From an uncultured Thalassotalea sp. (GTDB taxonomy: Bacteria; Pseudomonadota; Gammaproteobacteria; Enterobacterales; Alteromonadaceae): 64,000 bases of DNA. A program made the translations under genes and the position numbers. Positions 44,508-53,585 of the stretch are shown here, one piece after another (the first letter of the stretch is position 1; each line of letters begins with the position of its first letter). The DNA lies in assembly GCA_947502355.1 (NCBI GenBank), contig CANMZP010000021.1, forward strand, positions 1 to 64,000. The letters are read 5' to 3'. Below the pieces are notes generated by a model. The model was not told the DNA's origin. It did not search any database and saw only the letters and a program-made list of their open reading frames with translations.

Positions 44508-45443
44508 TTATGCCAGATGTGTGATTTCGTTCTGCTGCAGCATTGTCATATCAATATTGACGCGCTTGTTTACAACCTCACCAACAATGATCACCGCAGG
44601 ACCTGTTAAGGTATATTGCTGCATATCGTGAGCAACATCTTTTAAGGTTGAACAAACAACTTGCTGATTTTCCAATGTGCCTTGGTCAACAATGGCAATA
44701 GGCATTGAGGCGCGCATACCAAAATTTTGCAGACGTTCGCTTATTTTGGCAACTTTTGATAGCCCCATATAAAACACCAACGTATCTTTCTCATGGGCGA
44801 GCATCTGCCAGTTTGCTTCATCATCTTTGTCTTTTAAAGAAGCGGTAACAAAACGAACTGATTGTGCACAGTCTCGGTGTGTTAATGGAATACCAGAATA
44901 AGCAGCGCATCCTGTTGCTGCGGTGATGCCCGGAATAACAGCAAAGGAAATATTATGCTGTAGCAGTATGTGCGTTTCTTCTGCTAGTCGGCCAAAAATA
45001 CTGGGATCGCCCCCTTTTAAGCGCACAACGCGATTGCCTTGCAAGGCTTTATCTAATAACAACTGACAAATCTGTGCTTGTTTCATGCTGTGTTGCCCAC
45101 ATTTTTTACCCACATAAATCACTTCGGCGTTTTTAGGGAAATAGGTATATAGGTCTTTATTGACTAAGGCATCCACTAAAATCACATCGGCTGTTTGTAT
45201 TGCTTTATATGCTTTGATGGTCAGTAGCTCGATATCCCCTACACCGGCACCGATAAGATAAGCACTTCCGCTTTTGCTTGCTTTGTTATTATGATTCTTT
45301 GTGATTAGAGGGATTCTAGTAAACCAACCACTTAGGTTAGACATAGACCCTGAGATCTGACGGGCCATGCCCCCACTTAATAATTCGCTAAGAAATGACA
45401 GACCTTCACCTTGTCTTATTCGCAACATAAACGGCATTAGCAT
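44508..45443 (-). CDS. cobA: Uroporphyrinogen-III C-methyltransferase
   Basis: A 311-residue SUMT that methylates uroporphyrinogen III to precorrin-2 for siroheme, the cofactor of NirB. The catalytic domain starts at GSAYLIGAGVGDIELLT (about 58) and shows VRLKGGDPSIFGR and PGITAATGCAAYSGIPLTHR. About 55 residues precede it, longer than usual; the start overlaps the nasA end by 7 nt and AGGGAG lies upstream, so the extension is probably translated. It has no CysG-type dehydrogenase/ferrochelatase part. Confidence 0.92.
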   Translation of the reverse strand: MLMPFMLRIRQGEGLSFLSELLSGGMARQISGSMSNLSGWFTRIPLITKNHNNKASKSGSAYLIGAGVGDIELLTIKAYKAIQTADVILVDALVNKDLYTYFPKNAEVIYVGKKCGQHSMKQAQICQLLLDKALQGNRVVRLKGGDPSIFGRLAEETHILLQHNISFAVIPGITAATGCAAYSGIPLTHRDCAQSVRFVTASLKDKDDEANWQMLAHEKDTLVFYMGLSKVAKISERLQNFGMRASMPIAIVDQGTLENQQVVCSTLKDVAHDMQQYTLTGPAVIIVGEVVNKRVNIDMTMLQQNEITHLA

Positions 45444-48250
45444 TTCTCCCTAGTGATTTCGTAACTATGATTAATTTCGTAACTATGAGCAATTTCGTAT
45501 TCGCGCTCTATATCAACCCCTATATCAAACTTGGGATTGCTCGTGATGATTTTTCCAATTTCAGGTTTGCAACTGCCACAACCCGTACCACATTTTAGTT
45601 TTTTGCCTAATAACTCTACGCTATCACATCCAGTTGCCACCGCCTGCTCAATGTCTTTTTGGTGTACTTGAAAACAACTACAAACCAGATCGCCTTTAGC
45701 AAATTCTTCACTGACCTGTCCGGTAAGCAATTTAACTTTATCGTTCGCCGCCAACCTTGGCGCAGTAAATAACGTATTAAGCCACTTAGCATTGAAATCT
45801 GCTAAGCGAGGTTGTTTTGCGAGCTCGACACAATCGAGAGTAACAACCAACTTGCCATTCATTTCACCGACTAAGCGCTGATAGCCTAACTGACTAGAAA
45901 GTAGACTAAACCATTGCATGCGAGTACCAAGCATGCTTTTAATGATTTCGCTGCCTTGTCCTTCGCCAGAGCCTAAGGCAAATGTAAAATGCACAAAGTC
46001 TTGTTGCAGCGACTTATGAAAGTATGCAAATTGAGCTGGCTTGATTTGCTTGGCATAGGCTTTATCAATATTTAACTGCAGCATTTGCGAAAACTCCACT
46101 TTCTCAACATTCACTAATACCTGCTTGGTTTGCGGCTGCAATGAGATTGGATCAAGTACTGTTTCATACACATTAGACGCGTTGGCTTGGCTGGCAAATT
46201 GACGACTCCAATGAATCGGCATAAAACACTGCCCTTCGGTGATATCATCCGCTAACTCAGTCGTTAGGATCACTTCCCCAACGACAGAGCTTGCTTTTAG
46301 CCAATCGCCTTTATGAATCCCTAAACGCTTCGCATCAAGGCGACTTAACGACAGTTGTGGTTTATTGGTATGTTGATTTAATTTACTCGCCCGAGACGTT
46401 CGGGTCATGGTGTGCCATTGGTCACGAACTCGCCCACTGTTAAGAACTAAACTTAACGACGCTAAATGTGTATCTGACCCCAATTTTTGGTTTTGTAAAT
46501 TGGGGTCAGATACACATTTATTGCTTAAGGTAGGTAATATCGGTTGCACGGCGATAAAGCGTGCTTTGCCGTTTGCAAAAGCGAATTTACCGTCACTAAA
46601 CGGCCTTTGCTTGGTTAAAGGCCATTGGGTTGGCAACATGGCATCGTACGAGGGAATATCGTTTGACGCTAAAGCGCTGATATCAAAAAGTCGATTTGAT
46701 TGTTGGTTCACGGCGGTTAATTGGCAAAATTCAGCAAAAATTTGTTGCGGGTGCTGATAATCAAAACCTGAAAAGCCCATGGCTTTTGCTACTTCACAGA
46801 TAATTTTCCAGTCGTGCTTTGCCTCACCCTCGGCGGCAATCATGCTTCGTTGCCTGGATATGGTGCGCTCTGAGTTAGTCACCGTACCGTCTTTTTCTAG
46901 CCAGCTTGTTGCCGGCAGTTTTACATCGGCAAAATCTAAGGTGTCGTTACTGTCTACGCAATCTGATACCACCACCAAATCGCATTTTTTTAATGCGTTA
47001 ATCACTTTATTGCCATCGGGCAAGCTTACCACGGGGTTGGTGGCCATTATCCAAATGGCTTTAATGTGGCCGCTTTCGATTTTATCAATAATTTGCGTGG
47101 CACTGGCGCCCGCTTTGGTTGCCATTTTCGGCGATTGCCAAAAATGCTGAACATGCTGCTGGTGGGTTGGGTTATCAATATCTAAGTGTGCCGCTAATTG
47201 ATTGCTCAATCCGCCGACTTCCCGGCCTCCCATGGCATTGGGTTGCCCCGTAATAGAAAAAGGCCCACTGCCCGATTTGCCAATTTTACCTGTTGCTAAG
47301 TGGCAATTTATGATGGCATTACATTTATCAACGCCTGAGTTGGACTGATTAATGCCCATCGAATAAAAGCTTACCACTTTGTCGTTTTGAGCAAACCATT
47401 GATAGGCTTTAGTTAGCGTAAAGGCCGATACTTGGCAATAAGTTGCGACTTTGCCAATATCCCAATCGTTCGCTAAGCGAATGGCTTGTTGGAAGTCTTG
47501 GGTGTGATTATTGATAAATTCGCTATCTAGTTTGTTGTGCTTGACAAGATACGACAATAAACCAACAAAGAATGCCGCATCGGTCCCTGGTTTTAACGGT
47601 AAATGCAAGTCCGCCATTTCTGCCGTTGCTGTTTTCCTTGGGTCGAGTACCACCAATTTCATCGCTGTGTTGGTTTGTTTTGCCGCTTGCATTCGCTGAA
47701 ACAATACCGGGTGAGTCCAGGCCGCATTAGAGCCAATTAAAAACAGCACATCACATTGCTCCAAGTCCTCATAATTACAAGGCACGACATCTTCACCGAA
47801 GGCGCGTTTATAAGCGGCAACCGCTGAAGACATGCATAATCGAGAGTTGGTATCGATATTGGCACTGCCGATATAGCCTTTCATCAATTTGTTAGCGACG
47901 TAATAATCTTCCGTTAATAGCTGCCCCGATACATAAAGCGCCACACTTTCTGGCCCATAAGTATCGATTGTTTGCGAGAACGTTTTCGCAACATGCTCAA
48001 TGGCATCCTCCCAGCTGACCTGTTTATTGGCTATTTCAGGTAGCAGCAATCGATTATGACTGCCTAATGTATCGAGTAAATGACTGCCTTTCACACAAGC
48101 TCGGCCTTGGTTTGCCGGGTGCGAAGGGGCACCCTGTAAACTAACTGGTTTGCCGTTATGTAATTCAATGTCCAGCCCACAACCTACGCCACAGTAGGCA
48201 CAACTGGTTTGTTTGCGAACGGCTTTAAAGGCAACTTGGGCTTGAGTCAT
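45437..48250 (-). CDS. nasA: Assimilatory nitrate reductase, catalytic subunit
   Basis: A 937-residue cytosolic molybdenum enzyme that reduces nitrate to nitrite. The N-terminal [4Fe-4S] motif is CAYCGVGCGLDIE with a later CVKG (about 17-53), followed by the bis-MGD domains with SNAAWTHPVLFQ and ATNPVVSLPDGN. A molybdopterin dinucleotide-binding domain begins with LNSGRVRDQWHTMTRT. The C-terminal BFD-like [2Fe-2S] domain has CSCFQVH and CGTGCGSCKPE. Residues of about 577-595 (KCVSDPNLQNQKLGSDTHL) come from an inserted palindrome in the linker before the last Mo domain. AAGGA precedes the ATG. Confidence 0.96.
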   Translation of the reverse strand: MTQAQVAFKAVRKQTSCAYCGVGCGLDIELHNGKPVSLQGAPSHPANQGRACVKGSHLLDTLGSHNRLLLPEIANKQVSWEDAIEHVAKTFSQTIDTYGPESVALYVSGQLLTEDYYVANKLMKGYIGSANIDTNSRLCMSSAVAAYKRAFGEDVVPCNYEDLEQCDVLFLIGSNAAWTHPVLFQRMQAAKQTNTAMKLVVLDPRKTATAEMADLHLPLKPGTDAAFFVGLLSYLVKHNKLDSEFINNHTQDFQQAIRLANDWDIGKVATYCQVSAFTLTKAYQWFAQNDKVVSFYSMGINQSNSGVDKCNAIINCHLATGKIGKSGSGPFSITGQPNAMGGREVGGLSNQLAAHLDIDNPTHQQHVQHFWQSPKMATKAGASATQIIDKIESGHIKAIWIMATNPVVSLPDGNKVINALKKCDLVVVSDCVDSNDTLDFADVKLPATSWLEKDGTVTNSERTISRQRSMIAAEGEAKHDWKIICEVAKAMGFSGFDYQHPQQIFAEFCQLTAVNQQSNRLFDISALASNDIPSYDAMLPTQWPLTKQRPFSDGKFAFANGKARFIAVQPILPTLSNKCVSDPNLQNQKLGSDTHLASLSLVLNSGRVRDQWHTMTRTSRASKLNQHTNKPQLSLSRLDAKRLGIHKGDWLKASSVVGEVILTTELADDITEGQCFMPIHWSRQFASQANASNVYETVLDPISLQPQTKQVLVNVEKVEFSQMLQLNIDKAYAKQIKPAQFAYFHKSLQQDFVHFTFALGSGEGQGSEIIKSMLGTRMQWFSLLSSQLGYQRLVGEMNGKLVVTLDCVELAKQPRLADFNAKWLNTLFTAPRLAANDKVKLLTGQVSEEFAKGDLVCSCFQVHQKDIEQAVATGCDSVELLGKKLKCGTGCGSCKPEIGKIITSNPKFDIGVDIEREYEIAHSYEINHSYEITREKC
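46464..46521. repeat. Palindromic element inserted in frame in nasA
   Basis: The 24-nt arm TAAATGTGTATCTGACCCCA(ATTT) at 46464-46487 is repeated perfectly inverted at 46498-46521, with a 10-nt loop. The reading frame stays open through both arms. Elements with TCTGACCCCAATTT cores occur near mobile DNA in related marine bacteria, as far as I recall. Confidence 0.9.
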
Positions 48251-48320
48251 TTGTTTTTCCTTGCTCTATTTTGCTTTTTATATAAATGCTTTATAAAAAA
48301 TATTCTTTATAAAAAACTCT

Positions 48321-48722
48321 TTATAAAAAGACTTGGACAGTATCCTCATTAATGCGCACATCAAAGGTATGCAAGGCTTTATCTTGCTCTTGCAAACAAC
48401 GACCACTGGTTAATGAAAATTGCTGCTTATATAAAGGCGAAGCGATAACGGGCTCATCTTGGACCGATCCGATAATGCCTCGGTACATCACATTTGCTTT
48501 GCCAATGGGGTCAAAGTTAGATACCGCATAAACCTTGCCTTGCCTTTTGATGTTAAAAAGAGCAATTTGCTTGTCATTAATAAGGGCGCACACACCGGCA
48601 TCCTGTATTAAATCGGACATGCGACAAACTGAGTGCCACGTTTGCCCACTTGATTGCGATTCGAGCGGCTCTACTTGCTTTTGAATTTGCTTTTCGATGA
48701 GTTGCTTGGTTAATTTACTCAT
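48321..48722 (-). CDS. nirD: Nitrite reductase (NADH) small subunit
   Basis: A 133-residue Rieske-fold protein that lacks the CxH...CxxH iron-sulfur ligands, as is usual for NirD. VCRMSDLIQDAGVCALINDKQ and SNFDPIGKANVMYRGIIG are family blocks. Slightly longer than E. coli NirD (108) through a charged N-terminus. AGGAGA precedes its ATG. The gap to nasA contains three tandem copies of CTTTATAAAAA, the last covering the nirD stop codon. Confidence 0.93.
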   Translation of the reverse strand: MSKLTKQLIEKQIQKQVEPLESQSSGQTWHSVCRMSDLIQDAGVCALINDKQIALFNIKRQGKVYAVSNFDPIGKANVMYRGIIGSVQDEPVIASPLYKQQFSLTSGRCLQEQDKALHTFDVRINEDTVQVFL

Positions 48723-48786
48723 GCGTTGTCTCCTTATATTGCTTTGATCTTTTTACGGTTTTGCGCTTAATAGGCCTGTACTGATG

Positions 48787-51375
48787 TTAGGGGTCTACAA
48801 CTACCGCAATACGCTCTAATTTTTCCACGTCCTTTGCCGGACGGATTTGCTCTCGCTCTTTTACAAAAACAATGTTTTCATCTTGCTCTTCACAGTTAAC
48901 AAAGGCTTTAAAACGTTTCATCGCAATAGGGTCTTCAAGTGTGGTTTTCCACTCACATTGGTATTTACCAACGATATTTTCCATTTGCGTTTCCATTTCT
49001 TTTGACAGGCCTAAGCTGTCATCAATAATGACTTGCTTAAGGTAATCTAAACCACCCTCAAGGTTTTCTAGCCAAACGGAAGTACGCTGTAAGCGGTCAG
49101 CAGTTTGGGTGTAAAAAATAAGGATGCGGTCGATATACTGCAACAAGGTTTTATCGTCTAAGTCGGTCGCAAATAAATCGGCATGACGAGGACGCATACC
49201 ACCATTACCACACACATATAAATTCCAACCATTTTCGGTCGCAATTACGCCAATGTCTTTACTTTGTGCTTCAGCACATTCTCGGGTACAACCGGATACC
49301 GCAAATTTAAGTTTGTGTGGTGAACGAAGGCCTTTGTAGCGGTTTTCTAGATCGAGCGCCATATTCAATGAATCTTGCACCCCAAAGCGACACCAGGTTG
49401 AGCCAACACATGATTTAACAGTACGTACCGACTTACCGTAGGCGTGCCCTGTCTCAAATCCTGCGTCAATTAATTCTTGCCAAATAAGCGGTAATTGCTC
49501 CACCCGGGCACCGAACATATCAATACGCTGACCACCGGTTATTTTGGTATATAAGTCGTATTTTTGTGCCACCTGCCCTATCACAATGAGTTTTTCTGGG
49601 GTAACTTCCCCGCCAGGAATACGTGGTACGACTGAATAGGTGCCGTCTTTTTGTAAATTGGCTAAAAAGTTGTCGTTAGAGTCTTGCAAAGGCAAATGGA
49701 ATTTATCAAGAATGTAGTCGTTATAAATCGATGCCAAAATGGATGCGGTGGTCGGTTTACACACTTCACAACCTAACCCACTGCCATGTTTTTCGAGCAA
49801 CTCATCAAAGGTTTTGATTTTTTCAACTTTGATCAAGTCAAATAATTGACGACGCGAATACGGGAAATGCTCACAAATGTCTTGCTTAACACTTACCCCA
49901 CGCGACTGTAGCTCTTCTTCGAACACGTTTTTAACGAGTGCGGCACAACCACCACAACCGGTACTTGCCTTAGTGCAACTTTTGATCTCGCCAAGATCCG
50001 TACAGCCATCATCTAGGGCTGCAACGATGTCACCTTTACTAACGTTATGACACGAACAAATGGTTGCGGTATCAGGTAATGCGGATGCACCAAGTGATAC
50101 TTCACCTTCAGACTTAGGTAAAATCAATGCCTCAGGGGTTTCGGGTAAGTCAATGTCATTAAGCATGTATTGTAAGAGCGTGTCATATTCGCTGTTATCG
50201 CCAACGAGCACGGCACCAAGTAAGCGAGTTTTATCCTCACTAATAACAATTTTTTTATAGACACTGTTAGGTTGATCTTCAAAAATGCAAGCCAAGCTGC
50301 CAGGTGTTTTTCCGTGCGCATCGCCAATAGAGCCAACATCAACCCCCATAAGTTTTAGCTTGGTGCTTAAATCGGCACCGGTAAACTCAGTAACGTCAGC
50401 AGACGCATAAAAATCGCTAAAAATATGTTTCGCCGCCACTTTGGCCATCGAGTAACCAGGGGCAACTAAACCAAAGATAAAGTTTTGCCAAAGGGCACAT
50501 TCGCCAATCGCGTAAATGCTAGGGTCGGAGGTTTGACACAGATTATTTATTACTACGCCGCCTCGTTCACCTACGGCCAAATCGGCCATTTTTGCCAATT
50601 CGTCATAAGGGCGAATACCCGCTGAGAAAAGGATCATGTCGGTTTCTAGCACTTCGCCATCAGCAAACTGCAGTTGGTAACGGCATTGCTCACCTTTACC
50701 AATATTCTGCGTTACTTTTGAGGTATGAACTTGCACGCCTAATGATTCAATTTTACTTCTTAATAGTTGTCCGCCACCGGCATCGACCTGCACCGCCATA
50801 AGTTGCGGCGCAAATTCAACAACGTGGGTTTCAAGCCCTAATTGTTTAATCGCATTGGCGGCCTCTAGGCCAAGCAAGCCCCCCCCTATCACTACACCAA
50901 CCTTGCTAGATTTGGCGCTGCGCTCAATGGCATGTAAATCTTCAATGGTGCGATACACCAAACAATGCGGCTGTTTATGACCTGGAATAGGCGGTACAAA
51001 TGGATAAGAGCCAGTCGCCAGAATGAGCTTGTCATAGGAAAATGTTTCACCGGTAACCGTTTTTACCACATTAAACTGACGGTCAATGTGTTCAACCTTG
51101 GCATTGGTGCGAAAATTCACATCCCAGCTATGGTAGGTTTTAGGTGTGGTCATCGCCAAATCATCAGCGGTTTTACCACTGAAAAATTCCGACAAATGTA
51201 CTCGGTCATAGGCAAGCCTAGACTCAGCAGATAACACGGTTACCTCTAAAGGTTGTAAGCTCTGCTGTTTATTGTGCTGAGCTTTTTGTTGTTCAATAAC
51301 TTGCTCAACAAAGTGATGACCAACCATACCGTTGCCAACAATGACGATTTTTCGTTTCTCTAACATAGTATCCAT
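48787..51375 (-). CDS. nirB: Nitrite reductase (NADH) large subunit
   Basis: The 862-residue enzyme reduces nitrite to ammonium with NADH. An N-terminal FAD/NAD domain (IVGNGMVGHHFVEQ; GGGLLGLEAANAI), a BFD-like [2Fe-2S] domain (CSCHNVSKGD, CGGCAAL) and the nitrite/sulfite reductase part follow in order. The siroheme-[4Fe-4S] ligands are CVGSTWC and SGCTRECAEAQ. ATG at 51375 or, three codons on, 51366 are both possible starts. It is 65 nt upstream of nirD. Confidence 0.96.
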   Translation of the reverse strand: MDTMLEKRKIVIVGNGMVGHHFVEQVIEQQKAQHNKQQSLQPLEVTVLSAESRLAYDRVHLSEFFSGKTADDLAMTTPKTYHSWDVNFRTNAKVEHIDRQFNVVKTVTGETFSYDKLILATGSYPFVPPIPGHKQPHCLVYRTIEDLHAIERSAKSSKVGVVIGGGLLGLEAANAIKQLGLETHVVEFAPQLMAVQVDAGGGQLLRSKIESLGVQVHTSKVTQNIGKGEQCRYQLQFADGEVLETDMILFSAGIRPYDELAKMADLAVGERGGVVINNLCQTSDPSIYAIGECALWQNFIFGLVAPGYSMAKVAAKHIFSDFYASADVTEFTGADLSTKLKLMGVDVGSIGDAHGKTPGSLACIFEDQPNSVYKKIVISEDKTRLLGAVLVGDNSEYDTLLQYMLNDIDLPETPEALILPKSEGEVSLGASALPDTATICSCHNVSKGDIVAALDDGCTDLGEIKSCTKASTGCGGCAALVKNVFEEELQSRGVSVKQDICEHFPYSRRQLFDLIKVEKIKTFDELLEKHGSGLGCEVCKPTTASILASIYNDYILDKFHLPLQDSNDNFLANLQKDGTYSVVPRIPGGEVTPEKLIVIGQVAQKYDLYTKITGGQRIDMFGARVEQLPLIWQELIDAGFETGHAYGKSVRTVKSCVGSTWCRFGVQDSLNMALDLENRYKGLRSPHKLKFAVSGCTRECAEAQSKDIGVIATENGWNLYVCGNGGMRPRHADLFATDLDDKTLLQYIDRILIFYTQTADRLQRTSVWLENLEGGLDYLKQVIIDDSLGLSKEMETQMENIVGKYQCEWKTTLEDPIAMKRFKAFVNCEEQDENIVFVKEREQIRPAKDVEKLERIAVVVDP

Positions 51376-51409
51376 TTCCTTACATTCTGCTCATTCTGGT
51401 TTTAGGGGC

Positions 51410-52636
51410 TTAAAATCGTGCGCCTACCCAAACCCAAAGCTTATCGGTATCGACTTTGCCTGCGGCACTATCACCTGCGCCATAACTTGCGTACTTCACC
51501 CCTCCGGTAAAGTTTTTATAAATGCTTCGGCTGTACGACACATTAATTTCATCGCCTAAATCATCTACGCCTGCGGTGTCTTCGTCAGCATTAAAATCGT
51601 GATAGGCCACTAAAAATTTACCGTCCAATACCTTGGTGGAAACGCTAACGTACACATCTTCAAGGCCCTGTTTTGGCGTAGCTAAAAATTGATCACTCCA
51701 ACCATTGAATTTGTGCAAGGTGGCCAGTGGTGTACTAAAACCATAATCGCCATCATCACTGCCAAGCGATTCCCAACCAAGCTTAACGGTTACCCCTTCA
51801 AATTTGGTGCCCGCTTCGACATTGACATAATCCGCATCATAATCCTGGCTATCGGTTTCCATTTCTTGCGAAGCAAATTCAACACGATACATCACAGGAA
51901 AATCTGCTAACTTGCTTTTGCCATCAAAGCTCACCCCGTAAGTATCAAGAGAGTTATCCATACCTTCATCTACTTCCAATAAGTAGCTGTATGCGGTTAG
52001 TTTGCCTAAATCGGATTTATAGCTAAGGTTTATTAAGTGATCTTTGGCATCTAAGTCTTTGTCTTCGCCAAATATGCGGTTGCGTTTACTGATGTAGGCA
52101 TAGCTTGCTGACAGCGCATCTTGTTGGTAATTAAGGCTAATCGCATCAAAGGTTTGCTTATCTTGACGCCAGCCAACATGGCCAACAAAACGGTGACCAT
52201 CGAACGTAATTACCTGGCGGCCTATTTTGCCGGTAAAGCCTTTTTGCTTGTATTGCACAAAACCCTGATCAAGCTCGGTCGTATTTGGATCGGCAATAAC
52301 GGAATATTGCGTATTTTTGCCAAGGGTGTCGTTGTAATCATCAACCCCGAATACTTCTCTTGAGTCTTCAAACTCGACGGTGGCACTTAAACCATTTAGT
52401 GTCTTAGTTTGATAATGCAATAACGTTCTTAGGGTAAGCGCATCGGCATCTTTTAGTGCATTGTCCTGATCGACATTTTCATAACGTAGCCTAAAATCAA
52501 CAAAGGCTTTGCCATTATTGGCACTCGACTCGCTGGCAAAAGCGGGGGAAGCCATTGGTATTGAGGCGGCAATGGCCAAGCTGATTATCGTTAACTGACG
52601 TTTTTTGTTATTGGTATTGATGTTGGTGTTATTCAT
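51410..52636 (-). CDS. Outer-membrane porin-like protein of the nitrate cluster
   Basis: From the ATG at 52636 (AGGGA 6 nt upstream) the protein is 408 residues with a signal peptide ending near AFA-SES. The mature part is all alternating beta sequence (VDFRLRYENVDQDNALKDADALTLRTLLHYQTKT...) and ends VWVGARF, an outer-membrane barrel C-terminus. It resembles the alginate-export/OprD-like barrel group. Position between nrtD and nirB suggests a role in nitrate passage through the outer membrane (inference). Confidence 0.8.
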   Translation of the reverse strand: MNNTNINTNNKKRQLTIISLAIAASIPMASPAFASESSANNGKAFVDFRLRYENVDQDNALKDADALTLRTLLHYQTKTLNGLSATVEFEDSREVFGVDDYNDTLGKNTQYSVIADPNTTELDQGFVQYKQKGFTGKIGRQVITFDGHRFVGHVGWRQDKQTFDAISLNYQQDALSASYAYISKRNRIFGEDKDLDAKDHLINLSYKSDLGKLTAYSYLLEVDEGMDNSLDTYGVSFDGKSKLADFPVMYRVEFASQEMETDSQDYDADYVNVEAGTKFEGVTVKLGWESLGSDDGDYGFSTPLATLHKFNGWSDQFLATPKQGLEDVYVSVSTKVLDGKFLVAYHDFNADEDTAGVDDLGDEINVSYSRSIYKNFTGGVKYASYGAGDSAAGKVDTDKLWVWVGARF

Positions 52637-52707
52637 AATTATTCCCTGATTCATTTAACAAGCTTTACTCTACCTTCGCTCGGATAAAATTTTGGCTTGC
52701 GTAACGT

Positions 52708-53559
52708 TTAAGCAACTTCACTTGAGGATTGTTTTTCCTCTTTAGTTGGGGTTGCCTGTTGAGGACTGATCACTTCAACTTTGCGCTGTTTTTCATACAA
52801 AAACTTCAGCACCTTCGAGCGCAACTCGTTGTAATGCGGGTCGCTTGCAAGTTGAATTCGATCACGTGGGCGAGGCAACGTTACCTCAAGGATTTCGCCT
52901 ACAGTGGCGGCCGGTCCATTGGTCATCATGACAATGCGATCACTTAACAAAACGGCTTCGTCGACGTCGTGGGTGATCATAATGACGGTGTTCTTTAATT
53001 CATCCTGAATTTCCATTAACGAGTCCTGCATATGGGCACGCGTTAACGCATCAAGTGCGCCAAATGGCTCATCCATTAACAGAACTTCGGGCTGCATCGC
53101 TAATGCTCTGGCTATGCCTACCCGTTGTTTCATACCGCCAGAAATTTCATCTGGGCGCTTATGCATGGCATGGTCCATATGCACAAGTTTCAAGTTATGC
53201 TCTATCCATTCTTGCATTTCCTTGCTATTCATTTTTTTTGAAAACACTTGTTTTACGGCTAATTCAACGTTTTCATAGGCGGTTAACCAAGGCAATAATG
53301 AATGGTTTTGAAACACAACGGCGCGCTCCGGGCCAGGGCCTAAAACGTGTTTATTGTTAAGTACTACCCCGCCTTTAGTCGCTTGATAAAGACCGGCAAC
53401 CACATTGAGTACCGTAGATTTACCACAACCCGAGTGACCAATAAGAGAAATAAACTCGCCCTGTTTAATTTTTAAATCCACTTCTTTTAAGGCGGTAAAA
53501 TCGCCCTTTGGTGTTGGAAATACCATGTCTATTTTGCTGATATTTAAAAACGTACTCAT
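52708..53559 (-). CDS. nrtD: Nitrate ABC transporter ATP-binding protein
   Basis: A 283-residue ATPase of the nitrate/sulfonate/taurine transporter family. Walker A is GHSGCGKST (about 42-50), the signature SGGMKQRVGIARAL, and Walker B VLLMDEPFGALD. It should energise NrtB at the inner membrane. AAGGA lies 7 nt before the ATG. Confidence 0.93.
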   Translation of the reverse strand: MSTFLNISKIDMVFPTPKGDFTALKEVDLKIKQGEFISLIGHSGCGKSTVLNVVAGLYQATKGGVVLNNKHVLGPGPERAVVFQNHSLLPWLTAYENVELAVKQVFSKKMNSKEMQEWIEHNLKLVHMDHAMHKRPDEISGGMKQRVGIARALAMQPEVLLMDEPFGALDALTRAHMQDSLMEIQDELKNTVIMITHDVDEAVLLSDRIVMMTNGPAATVGEILEVTLPRPRDRIQLASDPHYNELRSKVLKFLYEKQRKVEVISPQQATPTKEEKQSSSEVA

Positions 53560-53585
53560 TTTACTTTCCTTTTTTGATCGTTTGC

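Noticed and set aside
44443-44631. Plus-strand frame with a signal-peptide-like start (MHFRKKLMGSSLAIGFGSYA)
   Set aside because: It runs antisense into cobA after about 25 residues and no mature domain follows; at most a leftover N-terminus.
46407-46757. 116-codon plus-strand frame inside nasA
   Set aside because: Antisense shadow; it is long partly because the palindrome is open on both strands.
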